Notes: generated by a model from the sequence alone, not told the origin. Shown: positions 11,513 through 24,460, counted from the stretch's first letter. The stretch: DNA of 64,000 nt from Gnetum montanum (GCA_015680685.1 MNCI01002813.1:267771-331770), one strand, 5' to 3'. Numbers and translations are program-made.

Positions 11513-14500
11513 CTAGATGTAATATTGTTTCAAGTACAGATGGTTCACTATGTTTGAGTGCTCTTTGCCATCAATGTCTACTATCTTGAATGCTCCGTTG
11601 TTGTATGCATCGATGACCAGGAAAGGGCCTTCTTAGTATGTAGAGAACTTGCCTATTGGTTCATGAATGGCCTTGAGAACTAAGTCTCCTTTCTTGATCA
11701 GTTTTTGATGCAGGTTGTGTCGATGCTTCTGCCTTTGTTTATCTTGATATCTCTTGATGGTGTCAAGCATCTGGATGCGTTTCTCCTCCACTGAGTCTAA
11801 ATCCACGATTCTAGACTCATTTTGCTAAGCCTTATTTATAATCATGGATAGGACCATCCACAATGAGGGAACCTATAATTCCAAGGGCAACACTGCTTCG
11901 GACCCATAGACTAGACTGTAGGGCATCCTATCTGTAGCCGTTTTACATGTTGTACGATACGCCCATAGCACGTAGAGGATTTTTTCATGCCACCATTTTT
12001 TGTTAATATTGAGCATCTTCTTAAGTAGATTGATAATCACCTTATTTTTCTCCTCTGCTTGACCATTTTCTTGTGGGTAATAAGGTGAAGAAAAAGATTG
12101 CTTGATACCAAGGTTATTGCAAAAAGATTTGGTTTCTGTGCTACAAAATTATGGCCCATTTTTGGTCACAATAGTCATAGGGAGCCCAAATCTAGTTACA
12201 ATATTATCTAAGATGAAATGGAAAACTTGTTGAGATGTAATCTTCCATAAGGGGATAGCCTCTACCCACTTCATAAAATATTTGGTGGTGGTGATAATGA
12301 AGCTATGTCCTATGGAAGATTTGGGTGTGATGGGACCTATGATGTCTAGCCCCCATTGCTGGAATGGCCAAGTGATCTGTGTAGTATGCAACTCAGTTGG
12401 TGACATGTGTATTAGATTTGCGTAACGCTGGCATGTGTCACACGTCTTAACCTTGGAAAGGTAGTCTTTTTCCATGTACGGCCAATAAAACCCTAGGCAT
12501 ATGATTTTAGCAGTCATTACTTGCAGGGCTACGTGTCCTCCGTATAGCCCTTCATGAACTTTGTTAACTATTCACTATGCTTGGTCACTGTTAATGTAGG
12601 TAAGCAATACTCCATCGAAGGAGCATCTACAAAGAGTACTATCTCCAAGGATGATGTATTGCTTGGCACGCTTGCGCACTACATCCTTTTACGCATGTGT
12701 TAGCTCGTGTAGTGGTTCGCCATTCAGAAGGTAAGTTTTAATGTTGTCATACCATTCTAACATTCCTTCCACGTTTAATGAAGAAATATACACCACTTGA
12801 ATGAAAATCTTTGTACATTCTATCATTAAAGTAGGCCAAATGGCAACCAAGTGTGGTGGCATGTTTAACGCCAGTGTTGCCAGTGCATCGGCAACAACAT
12901 TTTCCTTGCGCGGCATGTGTTGAGCATCTATTGTCATGAATTGTTTCAGGAGATCTTTAGCCATATCGTAGTAGGGCTATAGGTGCATAGCCTTGCAAGT
13001 GTAGACTCCTGTGATTTGATTGATGATGAGCATCGAATTACCTCAAATTGCCAAGTGTTGAACTTTAAGTTCTCTAGCTTTCAACAACCCTCTGAGGAGC
13101 CCCTCATACTTTGCCATGTTGTTCGTACAAGGGAATGTCAGGCAGTAAGCCGATGGCTGTACATCCTAAGGGGTAAGTGTAATGATAGTGGCAGCACTAC
13201 CACCTCTAGTAGTTGAAGCTCTATCAAAGTATAACATCACTTCGAGGCCTATTGACACAGGGCTTAAACTATGTACATTCTCATCTGGGAATTCTGGCTC
13301 TATCGTAGCTTGATCTTTAGTGGGCGATGTTGCTAGTTGGTCAGCTATGGCCTAACCTTTTGTGGAAAATTGGCTGACATAATGTGAATCAAATTTGGCC
13401 ATGATGGTGTTCCAATAAGCTATCCTGCTACTCTCATATAAGTTGTTTGAGATAGCTCACAGAACATTGCTTTTACAGATTATATTGACCTGACTATGGA
13501 AAAGATAATGCCTAAATTTTTTAAGTGTGAAAACTAATGCCAAACAGTTACACTCTACTTCATTATACCTTGTCTCGTATGAAAATAGAGCATGACTGAG
13601 GTAATAGATAGGGGCTTCAGACCCATCGTTCCTTTTTTGGTACAGTAACATAGCTATGGACACATCTGAGCTTGATAGATAGATGTAAAAAGGTTGATCC
13701 CTTTGTGGTGGGAAAACCATTTGCAAATGTTGTAACTCCTTTTTTAAATTGTCAAATGTATGCTGGTAGTCATTGGTCCATTCAAAATTAACACCCTTCT
13801 TAAGAAGGTGTTGCATGGGATATAATTTATCTATTAATTTCGAGATGAACTACCTAATGAACTGAAGTTTGCCTTGCAACCCATGTAGTTCCTTGAGGTT
13901 TGTAGGTGGTGTTAAATCAATGATGGCCTTGACCTTGTCAGGGTCGACTCAGATGCTAGTCTTTGATACCACAAACCCCAACATGCATCCGATTTTGACT
14001 CCGAATATTCATTTCTTTGGGTTAAGCCATAATTCATGCTTAAGGCATCATTTAAGGACTAAATCCAAGTCTTCTAAATGATCTTCAAACTTTATAGACT
14101 TGGTAGCTATGTCATCTACGTAGTCATTCAGTCTTCCTAAAAGATAGTCACTAAAGATGTATGTCATGGCCCATTAATACATCGCCCCAGTGCTTTTTAG
14201 CCTAAAAGGCATCATAGTGTAACACAAGGTCCCCCAGGGTGTCGTGAATGTTGTGGTCAACTGATGCTCTAGGTTTATGCGAATTTGATTATAACCTGAG
14301 AAACCATCCATGAAGGATAGAAGCACATGACTAGCTATTGTGTCGATCAGTTGGTCGATACTGGGTAATGTGAAATTATCCTTAATCATAGCTTTATTTA
14401 GATCCCAAAAGTCTATGCAAATGCATATACCTCCCATTTTTTTAGAGACAACTATGATGTTGGACACCCAGTCTNGCAACGTTGTTTTGGAGTACTCACA

Positions 14501-14801
14501 TTATGCCACTCTATGTTTGTTGGTCTAAAAGGGAACTAACCCTAAGAGTTTTATTCTCAGCTTTGTGCGTAACCATAGGGACCTCGTTGAGAGGATCCTC
14601 GATCACATCACCAGCCTCCAGGTCTAGAGTACGGGCCAAATGTTCTAGCCAATCTGGGGATATCTTCGATGTTGCTATGGTTATGTCACAAGGGGTAGGT
14701 TCTATTTCTATCAGCATGTAGTTAAACTATCTAATGGTTTCCTCGTATGGGCCTGTTAAGGCTAATGATGCGGATAAATCTACATCCATTTGCAAATTTC
14801 C
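11513..14801 (-). pseudogene. E2 pol: RT, RNase H, second RNase H, integrase
   Basis: The RT part has SNIIVVSKKMGG, CIDFWDLNKA, LPSIDQLID, SFMDGFSGYNQIRI and TTPWGTLCYTMMPF, in the Tat wording. RNase H follows at 13457-13816. The second RNase H ends with a VVADALATLAL block near 12880. Integrase has CDTCQRYAN, WGLDIIGPI and IVTKNGP: the first Asp is kept, the second is Lys, and the Glu survives in NGQAE. It closes with a WEGPF-like block and the end YLKQYYI before a TAG. A conserved cttttgcag splice-acceptor-like site sits just upstream. Stops, small shifts and an N at 14475 break it. The protein would reverse transcribe and integrate the element. Confidence 0.88.
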
Positions 14802-15228
14802 CTGCAAAAGAAAACATCAAAAAAGGAAGTTGTTACATTATTTTTCTGCTAATAGGTTGAGCGATAAGAGTTTGTTTTTGTCTTTTTAGCGTTAAAGAGG
14901 ATTCCATTTTAAGGTCTTAGTGGACCATTACAATGAGATAATAACAAGCCTGGCTTCCTAGATGCTGGCGTATGAAATAAAATGAAAAGTGTAACGTGAC
15001 ATGTCTAGCGTGTTGTGAAATTTAAATTTCTGTACAATCCGTAGTTAATGTGAGCAAATTACAAGATGATAAATGTATTATTTTAAGGTAATTTTGGAAT
15101 TAAATCTACATGATATCAATGAAATTAATGCCCTAATCTTTGCATTTCAAGTCATACTGACATTGGCATTTCGGGAAAGTTTCGCATCGATCGGACAGAA
15201 AGAAAAAATTAGTTTCAAGAATTTTGTT
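14802..15228. other. E2 spacer between pol and the antisense gene
   Basis: Non-coding on both strands as far as I can see. It holds the end of the putative sense intron and the upstream region of the antisense gene. The phrase ttaaggtcttagtggacc near 14910 matches, inverted, the spacer phrase near 45405 in E3. Confidence 0.55.
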
Positions 15229-15234
15229 TATAAA
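15229..15234 (+). promoter_or_regulatory. TATA box of E2 antisense gene
   Basis: The hexamer tataaa lies in tttgtttataaacca, about 121-126 bp before the ATG of the antisense gene. E3 has gtttataagc and E4 has ttataaatag in the same relative place, on the matching strand. The E2 and E3 copies also share the following ttcatact phrase. Conservation in three copies supports a real core promoter; activity is not shown. Confidence 0.6.
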
Positions 15235-15354
15235 CCAATGGTTCATACTCAAGACAGGTTATAGATATTGCAAATTTGGATGTAGGCTATTGTAGAGGAG
15301 GAGTAGAAGCAAGGTGTAAATAGGAGAGTTACGAAAACTTATTCAATTGCAATC

Positions 15355-18300
15355 ATGGCACCAAAGGTTAAGGGAAAGAACGCTAAACTGGCTAGGATTG
15401 AAGAAGTGCAAGAGAGTCTGCAACAGTCTTTGCTAGCCAGATTCGAGACACCAGAAGCTACTCCACTTAACCGGTAAGTGGTCATTCACCCTTTTGCACT
15501 ATTATCATATTTTTTGCAGCGTCATAGTTGTGTATTATTTTCCTGAATGTATATGTTACATTAAGTGTTAATATTTGTTTACATGGGCTGAGCTATTGTG
15601 GTTTGTGGTATTACCGTCATCTTTGCTATTGGAGATGAACCTCATATTGTTATGAGGGTTTAGTTAATATTGGATAATACTGGACAAACTTTGTGTATAA
15701 TCGGAAGATCTCGATATTATATTTTGTAGGTAGTGTAATCAGATTTTTTTTCCTTTCCTCTATTCCCTTAATAGTTGCATGTTACGATGGAATAATACGT
15801 AGTGTTGCCTTCATCATCATTGTCAGAGATAAACCTTGAGCTATTGCAAGGGTTCGGGTTATTCTGGCTATGCATTTCCAGTGAAATCTACAATTTTTTG
15901 GGAATCAGTCGAACCCTATTATAGCGTGATGAATATTTATGTTCAAATGCTTTGTCTAATGTCAAGATGTTTTCATTGTACAATATCATGTTAAAGCCTA
16001 TCCTAATTGTTTTGGACATTGTGGGCATTTTGTGCTACATGCATGTTCCCGCGGCCAATGTTCCTCCTCCTCATGCTTATATAAAGGGGGAGGTGGTATG
16101 GTTTCGAAGAGGCGCATGAGAGTTCCTATAGTTTCTACTACGTAACTACAGTGTAATCATTTGGTTGCATCTACCAGGTGATGTATCTATCACCATTTTG
16201 GAGATGTTATTGGTCGATTTGACGTAGGGAGTCTTGGGGTTCCTAACAAATGGTAGGATTGAGACTGTGCAAGTGCAAGACCATGAACAAAGCGTCAAAG
16301 GTATGAGGTGTTTGAGTTGGATCTGGGAGGTGCCCAGATTCAACTGCTATCACTACTACAATACTTTATTCATGGCCTATCACCTCACAACCTATTTCCA
16401 GAATCCCCCTGGTACTCTGCATTATGTTGGCGAGTAAGAATCTAGATTTTTTTGTCCATTCGATGTGTGTTAGCCTGCTAACTGTTGTTTGGATTTACAT
16501 CTAGCTTAAATAATTTTCCCTTTTTCTATGATTTAGATTCTATATCAATGACAACAGTCTCATGGGTAATAGTGATACCTTATCATTGACCGAAAGGGCT
16601 ATTAGTGAATTTACTGCTATTAGCAATGTACAGGCCGCTATCATGGAACAACTAGCATTTGAAATTACAGACTACCCAACCTGCTACATTGACTTCTTTG
16701 CTAGATGTAAAAATTTTAGATGGATGGATAGGGAGTGGACCTTAGATCCTCCCCTCACTATCGCCGATGTCCGATGGATAATCCCTCCATTTTCTTTGCC
16801 ATTCAAACCTAGTAAACTTCGTTATGATGATGAATTATGTCAATGTTATTAGTTAACGATGATGTGTGAGGTTGTCTTATTTTATTTTTTTTTCAATCTT
16901 GACTTAGCTATTGTTTTACATATGTAGTCAAGGAATCACAAGAAATCATGATCATGGCCTCTGGTCGTGATGCAAGCAATATCTTTTTCCACTATGGTGA
17001 CATAAAGGAGACATAATGTTGGCTCAGCCATAGAGCGGCCCCTGCTGTTCTGACCAATAACCTTCTGGAGGTTGAGATAATGGACCTGTTCTTGGCCATA
17101 ACCCTTGATGTTACTATAAGTGAAATTTTGACCCTATTCAACTCCTTTAGTGAGGAAGCCGAGTGTCTCTACGTATGTGTGTGTAATGTGTGTGTAAATT
17201 TTGACATCGACCCTTAGTTGTTCACTGTTCTCTTCGAGGTCCCCTCCAATGGATTTCCTGTAGAGAAAAATTCAAAGAGGAGTGCCAAATGCTAGGAAGG
17301 GATAGAGGAGTGGCTAGGGGTTAAGAAAGAGACCAAAGTGATTCTTGCTGATGGGACTGAGTTGGTGGTGGCCCACACTATTTACCCCATATTCTGAGCT
17401 CAAACCTTCCCCAAGACACTCTCCTAAGGGAGATTCCTCACTATAGAACAAGGTCACATTATGTGAGAGGTCATGGAGGAGGGGACGCAATTCAATTGGG
17501 CCAACTATTTTGCCAAAGGCATGCACGTTGAAATGGTCAAGCTTTGCAAGAAGCTTGAGTCCCATTTCAATGTGCATTTTACCTTTTTCATAGCTTGCTT
17601 TCAGTGCTTTGCCAAGTTTCTAGTTGTCCAACGAGATGGAGTCTGGATGTAGCAGGACCTTGAATAGATTTCTAAACCATGGATTTCCCATATTTTCGGC
17701 ACCATCTGGTCATAGGACCCTCCTAAGGGGATTGGGAAGTCATTATTTGTAACAACTAGGGACATGGTAACACCTCGAATGTAGGGTCCATACAGCATGG
17801 GTGGGGAACTCCCGTCTTATACTAGTGATGCGTCAAGGGGGAAGTGCTTGGCAGTTGAGATAGTGGACCCATCAGTGCCTCGAAAGAAACCTCGTTTGAC
17901 TGAGGAATCTACCAAGCCAACAAGTAGTGTAAGGAAAAAGATGCAGGTCAAATTTTGGAGCAGTAATCCTCCAGCAAGTAAGCAGAGGAACATGGTAATG
18001 GTTACATCTATGTTGTGTATAGACACTTTTATGTCACAATTAATTGAACTAGAGTAGAATTTTTTTTTAATTGGAAACATTATATGAAAGTGAAGGAGAG
18101 GGTTGTAGAAAGGTTAATCCCTGAAATGGGTGCTATGGTTTTATGACGCGAGGAGGAGACCCTGGCCTTGGAAGAGGAGGCTGCTATAGTCAATCAAGCA
18201 AGTAGTGCATAGGTTCCTACGCATGAGAAGGGAGTAGCTGTGGAAGATGCCAAAGTCCCTTTGGCTCAGACAAGGAGAGGTAAATGTTTGGTAACTCAGT

Positions 18301-19774
18301 TAGGCTAGCTTTCACAGCGTACTCGACTCTAGGTAATTTCTTCTAAAATTTGTATTGGTTATTGTAATGTTTCAATTATGTCTTCATATGGAACTTGTTC
18401 TATATAATAGGAGACCAGGACATGACATGTCAATGGTGGTGACTTGATCCTGGGGCAAATTTCCTGATAAGTTCACCTTTATGGAGGGGGTCGTTCATGA
18501 CATGATTGGCCTCTTAGAGAAAATTGACCTTGAAGCAAGTACATCATGATCATTATGTAGAAGTTGTTCCATTGTGGTATTGTATTATCTATGTCTAATC
18601 ACCATGCTATGTTTTTAGGAGCTCGGATCAAGTGGGATCCATCAAAGCCTATTGACCTAGACACCACCGAACCCTCCTTGGAAGAGACCATCATGTCGTG
18701 CAACATTTATGATAAAATGTGTAAATGTGTGGTATGCTCGACTCACTCCTTGTGGGAATGCCAGAGCGTAAATGAGGATCTTGGGAAAAGATTACAAAGG
18801 TTAGAAAAAGAGAGAGCAACTCTAAGTGATGAAGTGGCGGACTTCAAGTCTCGGAATGAATTCTTGCAGGCTTAGGGAATTGGCAACGAGGACTAGCGGA
18901 CAACTATTGTGGGCTACACCTGTTATTGGACAATTTTTCAAAACAACGTCTAGACTAGCCATGAACTGGTCGAGAAGTGGATGCAAATGGACCTCCTAGC
19001 TCAAAAGAATCAAGACTAGAAGGACTATATTGTAAGTGTGCAAGAATGGGGGTAGATGCAAAAAGATCATAAACATGTCTATAAGTGGGACTATGCTACC
19101 TACTGTTAGTAGTACAAGGACTCTGCCATCGAGGGTTAGTCTCTTTGACTATTCCTTGATGTTATTGGTGCTTCTAGTGAATTTGAAAAGTTCTAGGAGT
19201 AAGTGATGGTGAGCGCCTCTCCAAAAATGGAAATGACTCTTCCTGGAGGAGAGACAACCATCCCTTCCTTCTTCCCTAAACCACCTCACTGGACTCCTGT
19301 GGAAAAAGGGAAGATGAAAGCTGAAACTAATCTAGGGGATGGGGTTTGGTTTGAGCTTACTGAGGATGAGATTATGCAATGTCTGTGGATTGTCTTAGAA
19401 AAAATTTTATTTGCAACTGATGCCAAACCATCATAGGTGAGTGTTTGTTTTATTATGCCTTTTGTCATACCTAGGTTTGATCGTGATGTTAGTATACGTG
19501 TTATGTATGATTACAGGAACGACCTAAGGAGGTTCCTCAATGAGGTGAGCGTAATGTGGATGATGGTCCTCACAAAGGGGGCTTATAAGGGATAGAGCTT
19601 AATGGTGGTAATTAACGCCATGGAAAACAACTTCTTATAGAAGAGCCTAACAGGGAAGGTCAGCTTCATGAAGAAATGCTACCTAAAAAAGGTGGCCCTT
19701 ATGAGGACAATTTTCTCAGGGTGGAGATTGAGCTATAGGACATGGATGATAGTGGGGACAGAGGAGATGTGTAA
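15355..19774 (+). pseudogene. E2 antisense gene: intron-containing, FCP1/NIF-like HAD domain plus unknown C-terminal half
   Basis: The gene runs opposite to E2 gag-pol. Exon 1 (15355-15473) starts MAPKVKGKNAKLARIEEV and stops at a GTAAGT donor. Exon 2 (15984-16433) reads ILIVLDIVGILC, VVWFRRGA, NYSVIIW, VQDHEQ, PRFN and NPPGTLHYVGE: the block order of the plant FCP1/NIF-like HAD phosphatases. Intron 2 is 16434-16536 (GTAAGA to TTTAG). Exon 3 starts FYINDNSLMG and continues the HAD tail; another acceptor lies at 16927. Later exons hold an unknown domain (EIEEWLGVKKE, QFNWANYFAKGM), a coiled coil near 18780-18870 and a GGETTIPSFFPKPP segment. The last intron is 19437-19516 and the last exon ends in an acidic tail at TAA. 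Motif I lacks its second acidic residue, and several stops are present. I infer a captured host gene; the family match is by eye. Confidence 0.8.
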
Positions 19775-20465
19775 CATGGCTATATTGGCCATAGTACGTT
19801 TTTTTTATTTTATGATGAGAAAAACAAAATATTTATTTTTTGAAATTTTAATGCAAATTTGGTCTAAGTCAATGTTCTTTTATTGTTACTGTTCTCATTT
19901 TTAAAAAAATGTAAATTAGTAGGTTTTGATGTTATGAGAAGTGGCAGATAGTTTAGGTGTATAGCATAAATGAAGTTACTAGTTTAAAGTCATTGCAGGC
20001 TACTGGATAAATCAGGTGCAAAGCGTAAATAAGGTAACTAGTCCTGGGTCATTTCAGGCCTTTGACTAGTTCAAGCATAAACTACAATTTAAATAGGTAG
20101 TTTAGGGCCATTGCAAGCCATAGGTAGTTTTAGGCCATTCTAGGCCACGTATAGTTTTAGGCCATTTTGGGCCGTGCATAGTTTTAGGCCATTTCGGGCC
20201 ATGCATAGTTTTAGGCCATTTAAGGCCATGCATAGCTTTAGGCCATTTTGGGTCGTGGTTAGCACACATGATTAATTTTAGATAAATTTAAGAGTGACAA
20301 AGATAACTAGTAGGGGCATAAAAACATAAGTGTAAATGAGAACAGCTGGTGGAAGCATAAAAATAATCCTAAGCATAAGCATAGCTGGTGGATGCAAAGT
20401 TGGGATAACATGATGAAATAAAACATGCATAAGCTATATGGTAATCAGATGAACCGGTTTACTGG
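19775..20465. repeat. E2 spacer repeats between antisense gene and protease
   Basis: At about 20103-20255 there are roughly five units of about 33 bp, each carrying tagttttaggccatt followed by a second ggcc or ggtc and gtgcatag or similar. The unit is the complement of the repeats in E3 (40080-40620) and E4 (33180-33640). The rest of the stretch is AT-rich with looser copies of taactagt and agctggtgg. No gene is seen. Confidence 0.75.
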
Positions 20466-23400
20466 CTAGCCCTATAATTATTTTCTAATCACTTTTATTT
20501 TGGTGACGTGTAAAGACAAGAGGATTTACCACCCTTTTCCTTTGCATCATACTCCTCTTCTAGGAATGGTAGCTCAACCCAAGTTAGGCTATCATTAGCC
20601 ACTATTTCAGCTTGTTCGAGTATTCAGACAGGGGACTGATCTTTAGACATTTTGATTTTTGACCCCTGCTCCATTTCTATGTTATTAATAGCCTGAGGGA
20701 TTATTTCATCACTCTGGATAACCACCTCTCCTCCTGCATAGGGAAGATGGATCTCTTGATGTATAGGTGATGAAACTACTCTTAGTTGGGCCAACCAGGA
20801 CCTCCCCAGGATCAAGTTGAAGCCAAGAATCTCTTCGACAACAATGAAGGTTACATCTATGGGGAACTGCTCCCCCGCCATGAAGTTGATGTGCATAGTG
20901 CCTTTGACCTACACTCGTGCCCTGTTGAATGACTTTAAACATGATGTGGTGGTAGGAATGATCTGATCGATCAGACCTAGCTTATCCACTATGGGTTAGG
21001 GGATGAAATTAGTAGCTACCTTTTCATCCACATGTACCCTCTGAATTCGGTTTTGACCAACCCTAATGGTGATGAACATGGGCGCCGTTGTCACATGACC
21101 CTTTTCTGGGTCATCCTTAATGGATTCATCACAAAAGGTCAACAAGGAAGGCCTTGGTTTCTCAGCCACGAGAGGAAGCATAATGGAATGAATCGATTCT
21201 TCATCTATGGTCAGGCAGTCATCCATAGGTATGGATGTTAGCATGCAAACCATGGCCTCATGATGCTTCTGTGACATCATGAGTAATTCATAAAGGCTCA
21301 AAGTTGTATTTTTCTATTTTAGAGCCTGTTTGACTCGCGTAAAGGCATTGAAGAGATCTCGCCCATGATTTGGCTACTTGTCACCCTTTTCCTCTTCTAT
21401 TCACCCTAGGAGATGAATTTATCGGGTAGGAGTGATATTCGATCGAGGGCTATTCTTCTTTATGCCAGGATTAGATGGTTGTGTTTGCATAACTTCACCA
21501 TCTTTACAAAATGGGGCCAAGGGTATAGAGGTGAGGGGTTTAGTCTTGGGAAACCCTAGCGTAAGACAATCCCTGGCCATATCAGTTGTCTTACCTCCTT
21601 CTCCTCTTCCGTTAAATTGGGATCAAGAGTTTGACTTGGAGGTTTTCCCTTATGTAGGAAGGACTACTGATGGTTTTGGCACCTTGATAATGAAGGGGGT
21701 CTTAGGCGTAGGTGTGGGCTAGGCCGTGGCTTTACCAATAGTGGGTTTTCGAGAATTTTTCTGAGAAGGGGCTCGAAGGATAAAAGGTTATCGTGGTGTA
21801 CCACTTGTTGATGTTGTTGAATCCATAGTTCGGAGAGAATGAGGATGTGTTCGTAGCACAAAAGGTTTCCTAGGCTGTGACTAACTATCACCCTCTGCTC
21901 CCACAACATTAATTGTATACCCTACACTATTTGCATTTAACAGGTCTTTGTACACATGCAGGGTTTGGTTTTTTGGGTGAGCTAGACTACTGCTATTCAA
22001 GATTAGGTCACCTTGATCGATCGTGTGTTGAATGTCATCTTTCAATGCCTAGCACTAATCTGTGTCATGACTACATAATTGATGATAGTCGTAGAATAGG
22101 TCTAGCCTAGAGTTCTTGGGAATGGGCAGTTTAGTAGGTTGTGCCAATGAGGGGTTCTTGAGTAACTCACAATGGCACCTGTGATGTTTTAGGGCCTCCA
22201 TAGACACCACCTTGTGTCAGATGTGACCAATTCCCAATAATTGCTTCAGAAATTCTGAAGGCTTCATAGGTAGAGTTGTGTAATTTGAGCGGTCCTTAAG
22301 CTCAAATTTTGGCCTTGGCTGTGGGGGTGTTTCAGGGGTGGAAGGAGCTTCTTGATTGGTGCCACCTGAGTTGGTTGTTAAGTCAGCTAGCTCCATAGTA
22401 GTTTTCTTGCCATTGTTATTCTTTTTCTCGGCCCCTTCAGCAACCATCACAACTATAGTTATCATGGCTTTGCCTTTGTCCTTACCCTTACTATGGGCAT
22501 TTTTGTAGGCCACGTATGCTGAATCTTTACTAGCCTCTGCCATGTCTTGGATGCTCTTAGTTTGAGCAAAGGCTTGGCTGAGAGAATAGGGGGAAAGGTA
22601 ATACAGCTTAGACTTGATGAAGTCGTTGATCACTTCCTTGAAGATTGCCAATAGATGGGCCTCCGCGATGGGTTCACGGATCTTGTTCAAGATAGCTCTC
22701 CAACACTGTATAAACTTTTGGACTAACTCGATTAGGTCTTGTTTAACTCCCATGAGCTGGTCCATTGTGACTTCTGGCTTCAGGTTGTATTTGAAATGAG
22801 TCAAAAACTAGCTTAATAGCTCTTCGAACGTTGAGATGGAAGCACATGAAAGTGCTCGATACCAGTCCAAAGCTTTACCCGTTAAGGACATAGCAAAGAC
22901 ATAGATTATAGTATGTGGCCATTGTTGTAGCAATAAGGACTCTAACTTGAAAGTGATGAGGTGGGTGTTGGGATCACCTTCCCCATTGTATTTTGTGAAA
23001 TGGGGAAGGGGCATCCAAGGTGGCAATGACAAGACTGGGATTGTTCGACTAATAGGATCTTCATGGTAAAATCCATGACTTGTATCATGTCAGAGCCAGT
23101 AGCCTTGAGACACTTGACCTCTTCTGTAAGGGTCTAGATGAGCTAGAAGGCTTGGTCTAGACCCATAGACAATGAGGTATTTTTTGGAGCAAAAGGAGGA
23201 GCCACACTGGGTGGTAGCACAGAGGCAACAACTTGGCCAATGGTTGGTGCTATCGGGATAGTCCCTGTAGGTAGTGTTGCTTGTGGAATCCTTCATCTGG
23301 TGGTTGGTGCAGATGGGGGAACAACCATCAACTGCACTATTGGGTACGCTGTTTGTGTAGCTGAGGGCATAAGCAGAGGTCCTGTAACTGGGTTTAGCAC

Positions 23401-24210
23401 TTGTAGAACATGGCCTTAAAGGTGGGTATGGTGGTGCATTTGCATAGGATGTGCAACAAGATACATGTTGGGAGCCCACCATGCTATGGTGGTAGGCCCT
23501 ATCATGTGAATCGGGAGTGTTGTCAGTGTTGTAGATATTGCATGCACATGCGGTGGCATAGGTGTAGGCACATGATGAGGCGAGTTAGGTAATCACACCT
23601 ACTGAGGAATGATCTGTGATGGACTATCACCTAGGAAGATAGTTGGAGAGAGAAAATGTAAACATGGTGAATGCGGGACTCTATCAGTGTTAGATAATGT
23701 CAAAGGTGTGGTGAGCATGAATAACAGATTTACACGAGACATTATGGAGGGAGGGGCCATGGTGAAATTAGCATGACTACCTTCCTTAGAGTGAGATTCT
23801 AGATCATCTTATTTGTTGTGAAGTGTTTCATTATGGAATAAGGCCTTTAGTTCTTCTGGCAATGTCTGTGCCATTAACATTTGATCTAGGATCCACCTTT
23901 GTTGATCTATCAAGGGTATGAAATTGGTAGGCATAAGAATGAGTTCCTTACCATTGCAGTACATGAACTCATACTCTCATTTTTCCTGGAGCTCTTTTCG
24001 ATACATAGGTAGGTTTGTCGCTAAATTAGCATAGAGAATATTGTAGCTTTCCCTGTGCTAATCCTGTCCCTCAGACTCCTTGTTTTGTAACCTAAGGGAA
24101 TGGCATAGTTACACCAGACTAAGTGGTTGCTCGACCATGGGAGACGTGACTTGCATGGTCCAAGGGTTCTCAAGGCTAGTGGTATAAATGGTAGTAGTTG
24201 ATGTAGTCAT
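20466..24210 (-). pseudogene. E2 gag-protease
   Basis: Starts ATGACTACATCAACTAC on -, as in E3. A Pro/Met/His-rich N-terminal half is followed by the Retrotrans_gag core (HFTKYNGEGDPNTHL, GKALDWYRAL, THFKYNLKPEV, then an IVQ/FIQ helix block near 22700) and a Lys-rich linker. The protease part (20624-21301) has RVHVDEKVATNFIP where E3 has DDGVATN, so the active-site Gly is lost, and then FNLILGRSWLAQLR. It ends at a TAG placed as in E3, directly before a GTAAAC that could be a splice donor. Gag would build the particle. Multiple TAG/TAA stops and small shifts inactivate this copy. Confidence 0.85.
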
Positions 24211-24441
24211 TTTTTACATGATTCATAGATAATGATGATAAAAGTAGATATCAGGAGGACAAAGGTGAACTAAGATAATAATTGGGGCTTTCTATCTTGT
24301 AGGATTCCAAAGAAATCATTGAAGCGACCAATCTACACCACATAATTTTGTAAACAACCTCAGAGGTATTACATTTACGTTGATTGCCAATGGGTACAGA
24401 TAGATTACAAGACTACCCATAAAATATGTATTAGATATGAA
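24211..24441 (-). other. E2 leader between primer-binding site and gag
   Basis: An untranslated leader of about 230 bp, well conserved with E3 35944-36174 (shared phrases such as cttgtaaactatct and ccaatttt-like tracts). No open frame is supported. Confidence 0.6.
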
Positions 24442-24460
24442 GGCCCTCCTTCTAGCGCCA
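24442..24460 (-). promoter_or_regulatory. E2 primer-binding site
   Basis: On - the sequence tggcgctagaaggagggcc begins 6 nt after the end of the 5' LTR. Starting with TGG it can pair with a tRNA 3' CCA end; I do not assign the tRNA. E3 has the related tggtgttaggaggagggcc with the same 6-nt gap. Confidence 0.75.

Noticed and set aside
14174-14479. Gypsy remnants taken as independent host genes
   Set aside because: They are RT blocks in order with RNase H and integrase inside LTR pairs.
16146-16343. Minus-strand frame opposite exon 2 of the E2 antisense gene
   Set aside because: Shadow of exon 2; E3 and E4 do not keep it open.
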